The notes under the pieces were generated by a model that was not told where the DNA came from, searched no databases, and was given only the letters and a program-made list of their open reading frames with translations. 49,541 bases of DNA, from assembly GCA_030141605.1 (NCBI GenBank), contig JAQGDQ010000478.1, positions 122,363-171,903 on the forward strand. Direction: 5' to 3'. Shown piece after piece: positions 48,610-49,541 of this stretch. This DNA comes from Tubiluchus corallicola. Taxonomy: Eukaryota > Priapulida > Priapulimorpha > Priapulimorphida > Tubiluchidae. The stretch's first letter is position 1. Every line of letters begins with the position of its first letter. A program made the position numbers and the translations under genes.

Positions 48610-49479
48610 GTAAGATAAGATCAAGTATTTTTATAGTGTGAAATCTATTGACTCTTTGTTAGACTGCACTATATTATTGTAACCACTAAGAATGTTACAT
48701 TGAATTATTTAACAGAAAGCTGCAGATTAGTCCAAATATCTGGGAAAAGAGTAAAAAAACAGTTGCAGAGTTTTTTATGTTATAGCAACATACCTAAACC
48801 ACTTTTACAGAGACCGGATCAGGATCTCAGCGGATGAATCTGGGTCAAATCCTCATGTCACCTGTCGGATCTGGATATTACATTTAATTTAGTAAATCCG
48901 GATTTTGTACAGGTTTTACTTTAATTTTTCTAATTCTTGAACTTTCGTGTAATTCTTGAACTTTGCTTTTACGTGCATACTTTATTTTTTCTGCAGTTTC
49001 TTTCACTGTGCACACGTCATTACTCAGCCTAGAAAAGCATTCCTGAAGTTTTGAACAATATACTTATAAAAGGTGTATTTAGACGTGCTAGAAGTTTTAA
49101 CATACATTGAAAGTTTAACTTCTATCAACTCAAATTATGTAGACACAAAATTAGAAAGTTTTTTTTACTGAAGTTGAGATAGTACGTAACTAAGATGTTT
49201 TCTTAAATTACTGGACAGTAAACATAAATTTTTATTAAACAGTATTAATACAAACGTAATGAGTAAGGGTAATTAATGTCAATAATAATACTAAGAAGCC
49301 CTTTTCCAAATGGGTGGTTTCGCGTCTTTAACAAAACACAATATGGAAGTGCAAGGTTTGCTGCAAGTATCTCCGTCATTGTCATGTCGATGACTGCTTG
49401 GTTTGTTGTTATATGTGTTCAGCGTTCATGTAAACCTTATCATCAGTAACCGCTTTAGTAATTAATCCTTAACAGCATC
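48610..49479. other. PRPF38B downstream intron
   Basis: AT-rich, no convincing next exon. A phase-compatible acceptor at 48810 opens only 23 codons of non-RS sequence and was not accepted. Confidence 0.5.
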
Positions 49480-49541
49480 CAGGAAAAAATCCCGCACATG
49501 GAAATAAGATAAAAATGGCACAGGAAAAAATCCCGCACATG
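49480..49541. repeat. Inverted copy of the 41-bp minisatellite (continues past the edge)
   Basis: caggaaaaaatcccgcacat + ggaaataagataaaaatggc + acaggaaaaaatcccgcaca is the reverse complement of the 44049-44414 unit with a few substitutions. Confidence 0.85.

Noticed and set aside
48296-48624. Two 100-codon antisense frames
   Set aside because: Shadows of the GC-rich RS-encoding PRPF38B exon 8.
48811-48888. Terminal PRPF38B exon after the acceptor at 48810
   Set aside because: It is phase-compatible and starts RDRIR, but continues as a 23-residue non-RS peptide with a weak pyrimidine tract, and the sequence looks like a short repeated GGATC-rich segment. The real RS end is more likely beyond the window.

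Overview
This window is nuclear DNA from an animal, most likely an invertebrate. It is AT-rich, its genes are split by GT-AG introns, and introns and intergenic DNA are full of tandem arrays, terminal-inverted-repeat (TIR) elements, LINE 3' ends and tRNA-like SINE heads. The lineage cannot be fixed from sequence alone. No prokaryotic, CRISPR or viral system is present. Nearly all long open frames are by-products of tandem repeats.

Three conserved genes were rebuilt exon by exon. (1) The 3' end of an ELL-associated factor (EAF) gene, plus strand: exons 1702-1830 and 4718-4761, ending in the diagnostic acidic tail EDLQLSESGSDSD. (2) A complete TENT4 (PAPD5/PAPD7/Trf4) non-canonical poly(A) polymerase, minus strand: 12 coding exons from 36955 down to 10807, 627 residues, all catalytic aspartates present. 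(3) PRPF38B, a spliceosomal factor, plus strand: eight coding exons from 41443 to 48609. It carries the PRP38 domain and the start of the RS tail, and runs off or near the right edge. TENT4 and PRPF38B are divergent across about 4.5 kb. EAF and TENT4 converge. All three products act in transcription or RNA processing.

Layout: 1-5025, EAF end with two minisatellites and a LINE scrap in or beside its introns. 5026-10800, intergenic, with a TIR element, a 54-bp array and a possible orphan first exon at 8366-8426. 10807-36955, TENT4, whose introns hold a 53-bp array split by a PIF/Harbinger element, a hAT element with perfect 8-bp target duplications, a Tigger/pogo-like element, several MITEs and a long foldback. 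37019-41442, divergent intergenic region with LINE pieces and a dispersed repeat. 41443-49541, PRPF38B, whose introns hold a nested hAT-in-MITE insertion, four tandem arrays and a second copy of the dispersed repeat.

The observations most worth following are: a 41-bp repeat family present in opposite orientations on either side of PRPF38B exons 4-8; a minisatellite in the EAF transcript strand in which every unit carries a consensus-like 5' splice site; the Harbinger insertion that divides an array into two differently composed halves; a nested insertion with a paralogous empty site in the same window; and several CTCF-like motifs, one inside a SINE-like repeat.
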